The notes under the pieces: generated by a model
The model's database searches: none
Told to the model about the DNA's origin: nothing
Seen by the model: only the letters and a program-made list of their open reading frames with translations
In this document: in pieces, positions 4,609 to 7,065 of the stretch
Numbering within the stretch: the stretch's first letter is position 1
Layout: each line of letters begins with the position of its first letter
Source of the DNA: Thermoplasmata archaeon
GTDB taxonomy: Archaea > Thermoplasmatota > Thermoplasmata > Lutacidiplasmatales > UBA184
DNA: 7,065 nucleotides
Reading direction: 5' to 3'
Assembly: GCA_030043865.1 (NCBI GenBank)
Contig: JASHWZ010000185.1
Location: forward strand, 1-7,065
Translations under genes and position numbers: made by a program

Positions 4609-4617
4609 CTTATCTAC
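4609..4617 (+). promoter_or_regulatory. TATA box of the glutamine amidotransferase (leaderless)
   Basis: CTTATCTAC is centred 27 nt upstream of the ATG at 4640, the archaeal leaderless distance. This supports the start at MCRLFG over the longer frame that opens at 4577, which would place the promoter inside the coding region. Confidence 0.6.
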
Positions 4618-4639
4618 GGCGGGGCCGTGCGCGGCGTCG

Positions 4640-5506
4640 ATGTGCCGACTGTTCGGCCTCCTCACCGAGCGTGATGAGAAGGCGACCCCGTGGCTCGTCC
4701 GTTCCGACCGCTCGCTGCTCCGCCAGTCGAACGTCTCGCCCGAGACGGCCCAGAAGGATGGCTGGGGGATCGGTTGGTTCACGGACGAAGGGCGGGCCCG
4801 GGTCGAGAAGGGGACCGGTCCCGCGTACGCCGAGGGCGAGCGCGAGCGGTTCGTCCAGGCGGCCCAAGACGCGGACGGGCCGCTCGTCCTTGGGCACCTG
4901 CGCCACGCGAGCAATCCCCTCAACCTCCCCCCCGAGCAGCTGATCGGCCTCGCGAACAGCCAGCCGTTCGACACCCACACGACGATGTTCGTCCACAATG
5001 GTTCGATCCCGTTCCCGACCGAAACCCGTCCGTTCCTCGGCGTCCACGAGCCGAAGGTGAAGGGCGTCAACGATAGCGAGGTCCTGTTCTGGCTCCTCTA
5101 CCGGAACACCGAGGAGCACGGGGACCCGCTCGGCGGGTACGTCCGGACCGTCGAGGACCTGGTGCGCGTCTGGGAGGCGGAGGGGCGCCCGGCGATCCCG
5201 CCGTTCTCGGCCCTCAACGTGATCTTCACCCGGGGCCCCGACGAGCTCTGGGCGTTCGCCCTGTGGACCGGGGACCACGGCACAGGGCTGTTCGACGAGC
5301 GGCGACGGTACTTCGAGATGACGTACGCGGCGACGCCGCACCGAGTCGTCGTCGGGAGCGAGCCGTTCGACGGCCAGCCGGGAACCTGGCGTTCGCTGCC
5401 GAGCGGCTACTATCTCTCCGCGAAGCGCGAGGACGGACACGTCACGGTGCTCACGGGGCGCACCCCGATCCCCGAGTCGCTCGAGATCCGGCCGCCCCCC
5501 ACGTAG
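4640..5506 (+). CDS. Class II glutamine amidotransferase (YafJ/EgtC-like)
   Basis: This 288-residue protein is an N-terminal-nucleophile amidotransferase or amidohydrolase. Removal of the first Met would expose C2 of MCRLFG as the catalytic nucleophile. Further class II motifs follow: GWGIGWF (41-47), the HLRHAS arginine loop (86-91, R88), NSQPF (106-110), FVHNGSI (117-123, with N120 and G121 expected in the oxyanion hole) and NDSEVLFWLL (144-153). The length matches stand-alone family members such as bacterial YafJ and the ergothioneine enzyme EgtC, and there is no attached synthase domain as in PurF or GlmS. The start at 4640 is required to place Cys at position 2 and agrees with the TATA box. 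The acceptor substrate is unknown. None of the ergothioneine biosynthesis partners is visible, so that role is unsupported. A nucleotidyltransferase-fold gene follows after 38 nt and may be cotranscribed. Confidence 0.92.
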   Translation: MCRLFGLLTERDEKATPWLVRSDRSLLRQSNVSPETAQKDGWGIGWFTDEGRARVEKGTGPAYAEGERERFVQAAQDADGPLVLGHLRHASNPLNLPPEQLIGLANSQPFDTHTTMFVHNGSIPFPTETRPFLGVHEPKVKGVNDSEVLFWLLYRNTEEHGDPLGGYVRTVEDLVRVWEAEGRPAIPPFSALNVIFTRGPDELWAFALWTGDHGTGLFDERRRYFEMTYAATPHRVVVGSEPFDGQPGTWRSLPSGYYLSAKREDGHVTVLTGRTPIPESLEIRPPPT

Positions 5507-5544
5507 GGGACCGCGGCAGAGGCGGCCGAGACCGAGCGCCGCCG

Positions 5545-6444
5545 ATGCCGAGCGAGATGCTCTCCGGCCCGGACCTCGGCGCCGGGTTCCTGCACCAGCT
5601 GACGACCGACCGCGACGGGGATCGGACGACGTTCACGTACCACGCTCAGGACGGGGGACAGGACGCGAACGGCCCCCCGAAGGGGCCGCTCAATGTCTTC
5701 GGCTTCGTTCATCCCGCGACCCCGTGTCCGTTCGGGGGCCCCCGGTGCTGGCACCGACGCTTTCTCGTCCCGTTCTCCGAAACGCCGCGCGTCCGGCAAT
5801 GCTACAACCGGAACCGGTTCGTTCTCCAGACGATGATCGACCAGGCGTACGCCGGTGCCGCCGTGCCCGTGGAGTCAACGCTCGTCGAAGTGATCGCACG
5901 GCTCGACCGGCTCGGTCCCCCCGCGTCGGCGGAGTGGTTCGTCGGGGGGTCGACCGGCGCGTGGCTCCTCGGGGCGAAGCTCGCCCCGCGCGACATCGAC
6001 CTCGGGACGAGCCGGGCCGGCGTCGACCGATTGGGCGAGCTGTTCGCGGAGTATCTCATCGAGCCCGTGGCGACCACCGACCGGCCGTCCGGGGGGATCG
6101 TGCGGGGCGCGCGCGCGTTCGTCGGGACGTTCGCCGAGGGGGCCCGGCTCGAATGGTCGGTGCCGCTCGACCCCGCCGCCGAGCTCCCCCTCTACGAGTG
6201 GAGCGGACGACCGGGCGTCGCTCGGCTCACGGTCGCCACGTTCCACGGTCGGACGGTCCGAGTGAGCCGCCCGGAGTACGCGCTGGTGCGGGCCTCGGAG
6301 AAGGGGGCGAGCGACCGGCTCCCGGCGCTCACCGACCTGGTCCGGAGCCTGGGGGCGGACCGGGAGCTCCTCGACGTCCTGCTCGAGCGCTCTCGCCTCC
6401 TCCCCGCCGCCCGGGCGGAGATCCGGCGGTCGGCGGTCGGATAA
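5545..6444 (+). CDS. Nucleotidyltransferase-fold protein with Cys/His-rich N-terminal region
   Basis: I do not recognise a characterised homologue of this 299-residue protein. Its middle part reads as a polymerase-beta-type nucleotidyltransferase core: VGGSTGAWLLGAKLAPRDID (133-152), with the GGS helix start followed 14 residues later by D150-x-D152, the metal-binding pair. A third carboxylate could be E203 in RLEWSVP. The C-terminal 90 residues include a helical region (244-295). The N-terminal 100 residues are separate: HPATPCPFGGPRCWHRRF (56-73) and RQCYNR (85-90) supply H56, C61, C68, H70 and C86, a spacing that could bind a metal. It is 38 nt behind the amidotransferase without its own TATA box, so cotranscription is likely. 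An alternative start is the ATG at 5557. RNA, protein or small-molecule nucleotidyl transfer are all possible; an antitoxin-like role is also conceivable for this fold. Confidence 0.75.
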   Translation: MPSEMLSGPDLGAGFLHQLTTDRDGDRTTFTYHAQDGGQDANGPPKGPLNVFGFVHPATPCPFGGPRCWHRRFLVPFSETPRVRQCYNRNRFVLQTMIDQAYAGAAVPVESTLVEVIARLDRLGPPASAEWFVGGSTGAWLLGAKLAPRDIDLGTSRAGVDRLGELFAEYLIEPVATTDRPSGGIVRGARAFVGTFAEGARLEWSVPLDPAAELPLYEWSGRPGVARLTVATFHGRTVRVSRPEYALVRASEKGASDRLPALTDLVRSLGADRELLDVLLERSRLLPAARAEIRRSAVG

Positions 6445-6480
6445 CCGGAGCCGGGCCGGCGGTTCCGGTCGAGCCTCACC

Positions 6481-6487
6481 TTCATAG
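6481..6487 (+). promoter_or_regulatory. TATA-like box of the Cas4-like nuclease gene
   Basis: TTCATAG is centred 28 nt upstream of the ATG at 6512, the same distance as the other leaderless genes here. A G-rich GGAGAGG (6501-6507) next to the ATG could also help ribosome binding if transcription starts earlier. Confidence 0.45.
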
Positions 6488-6511
6488 CCTCGGTCCCCGG
6501 GGAGAGGGGCG

Positions 6512-7065
6512 ATGCTAGCTCCGAAGGTCGCCGCCCCGGTCGCCGAGCACCTGACCCCCCACGACCTCGTGACGTACTTCCGCTGCCCGTACGAGATGGA
6601 GCTCGTCCGGGCGAGCCACGCTCGGACGATCACGGGGGGACCGGGGGTCGTGCGCACACCGCCCGACGTCGTTCCGCTCCGGCACTCCCCGATGTTCGCC
6701 CCCCCGATGGGCCGGGTCGTCGTGACCGAAGGACGTCTCGACCTCGACGACCGCGACGTGCTCGTCTACGAGGACGAGGGGGAGGACGACCTGCCGGTCC
6801 TGTTCCCGCCCGAGCGGGTCCGTCTCGACAGCCGGTTCCGCAACGGAGGCCGGACCCTGGTCGACCGCGAGCTCGGTATCGCCGGCCGCCCGGACCTGAT
6901 CGTCCAGCGGGCCGACGGCTCGCTGGTACCGGTCGAGTACAAGGAGACCCACCTGTTCGTCGGCTACCACGAGGCGCACGGGCGCCTTTTCGACACCGTC
7001 CAGGTCGTCGCCGAGTGCCGGCTCGTCGAGGCGGCGTTCGGCCGGAAGGTCCCGTACGGGGTCGT
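6512..7065 (+). CDS. Cas4/RecB-like PD-(D/E)XK nuclease, C-terminus off right edge
   Basis: The first 184 residues are visible and the frame is open to the edge. LTPHDLVTYFRCPYEMEL (14-31) matches the N-terminal Cas4 pattern of a tyrosine/phenylalanine helix ending in a CP motif; C25 would be the first Fe-S ligand. GRPDL (125-129) supplies D128, and PVEYKE (140-145) supplies E142 and K144, completing the D...ExK active site. DTVQVVAECRLVE (161-173) is the following motif with the conserved Q164. Such enzymes are DNA exonucleases or endonucleases, often with a [4Fe-4S] cluster held by one N-terminal and three C-terminal cysteines; the latter would lie beyond the window. An insertion of about 70 residues (40-110, acidic) separates C25 from the core, longer than usual for CRISPR Cas4. 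No cas1, cas2 or repeat array is nearby, so a repair or general nuclease role is more likely. The start is set by the TATA box. Confidence 0.85.
   Translation, partial: MLAPKVAAPVAEHLTPHDLVTYFRCPYEMELVRASHARTITGGPGVVRTPPDVVPLRHSPMFAPPMGRVVVTEGRLDLDDRDVLVYEDEGEDDLPVLFPPERVRLDSRFRNGGRTLVDRELGIAGRPDLIVQRADGSLVPVEYKETHLFVGYHEAHGRLFDTVQVVAECRLVEAAFGRKVPYGV

Noticed and set aside
4577..4639. Upstream start of the amidotransferase at the ATG-equivalent GTG in 4577
   Set aside because: It would bury the catalytic cysteine 22 residues in and place the TATA box inside the gene. Class II amidotransferases need Cys directly after the initiator Met, unless a propeptide is cleaved.
4108..5070. Minus-strand frame of 320 residues across the amidotransferase and carrier
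   Set aside because: It overlaps two recognisable genes in other frames and has no coherent domain.
6445..7065. CRISPR array or cas operon near the Cas4-like gene
   Set aside because: No spaced direct repeats are visible anywhere in the window and no other cas-like protein is encoded.

Overview
The window looks like chromosomal DNA of a GC-rich archaeon. Three things support this. Several genes have an AT-rich TATA-like box centred 27-28 nt upstream of the ATG, which is the archaeal leaderless layout. Neither tRNA gene encodes a full 3' CCA tail. One tRNA is interrupted in its T loop by a 32-nt intron that can fold like an archaeal splicing motif. The protein families also fit. A high-GC Thermoplasmatota lineage is a guess and cannot be settled from the sequence alone.

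Layout, left to right. (1) Positions 1-836, minus strand: most of a PiT-type phosphate transporter whose C-terminus lies off the left edge. (2) 1007-2332, plus: a cation/proton antiporter of the CPA superfamily, divergent from the transporter. (3) 2388-2789, plus: a small winged-helix regulator with its own leaderless promoter. (4) 2816-3014, plus: two tRNA genes 19 nt apart, an intron-containing tRNA-Asn(GTT) and a tRNA with anticodon CAT (probably Ile2 or elongator Met). (5) 4523-3087, minus: two A-type Fe-S carrier genes followed by a MarR-family regulator, each with a recognisable promoter. The first carrier is canonical; the second has an unusual Gly/Cys-rich insertion and tail. (6) 4640-6444, plus: a class II glutamine amidotransferase, then 38 nt later a nucleotidyltransferase-fold protein with a Cys/His-rich N-terminal part. 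(7) 6512 to the right edge, plus: the start of a Cas4/RecB-like PD-(D/E)XK nuclease with its own promoter and no CRISPR array in view.

Gene density is high and no stretch above 300 bases lacks a gene. The largest gaps are 837-1006 (between the divergent transporters) and 4524-4639 (between the divergent carrier and amidotransferase). The latter holds two divergent TATA boxes and two perfect inverted repeats, so it looks like a regulated bidirectional promoter. The most coherent unit is the Fe-S block: a standard carrier, a cysteine-multiplied paralogue, and a MarR regulator whose promoter is covered by a dyad and direct repeats. The best candidates for something undescribed are the T-loop intron, the eight-cysteine carrier, and the Cys/His plus nucleotidyltransferase fusion.
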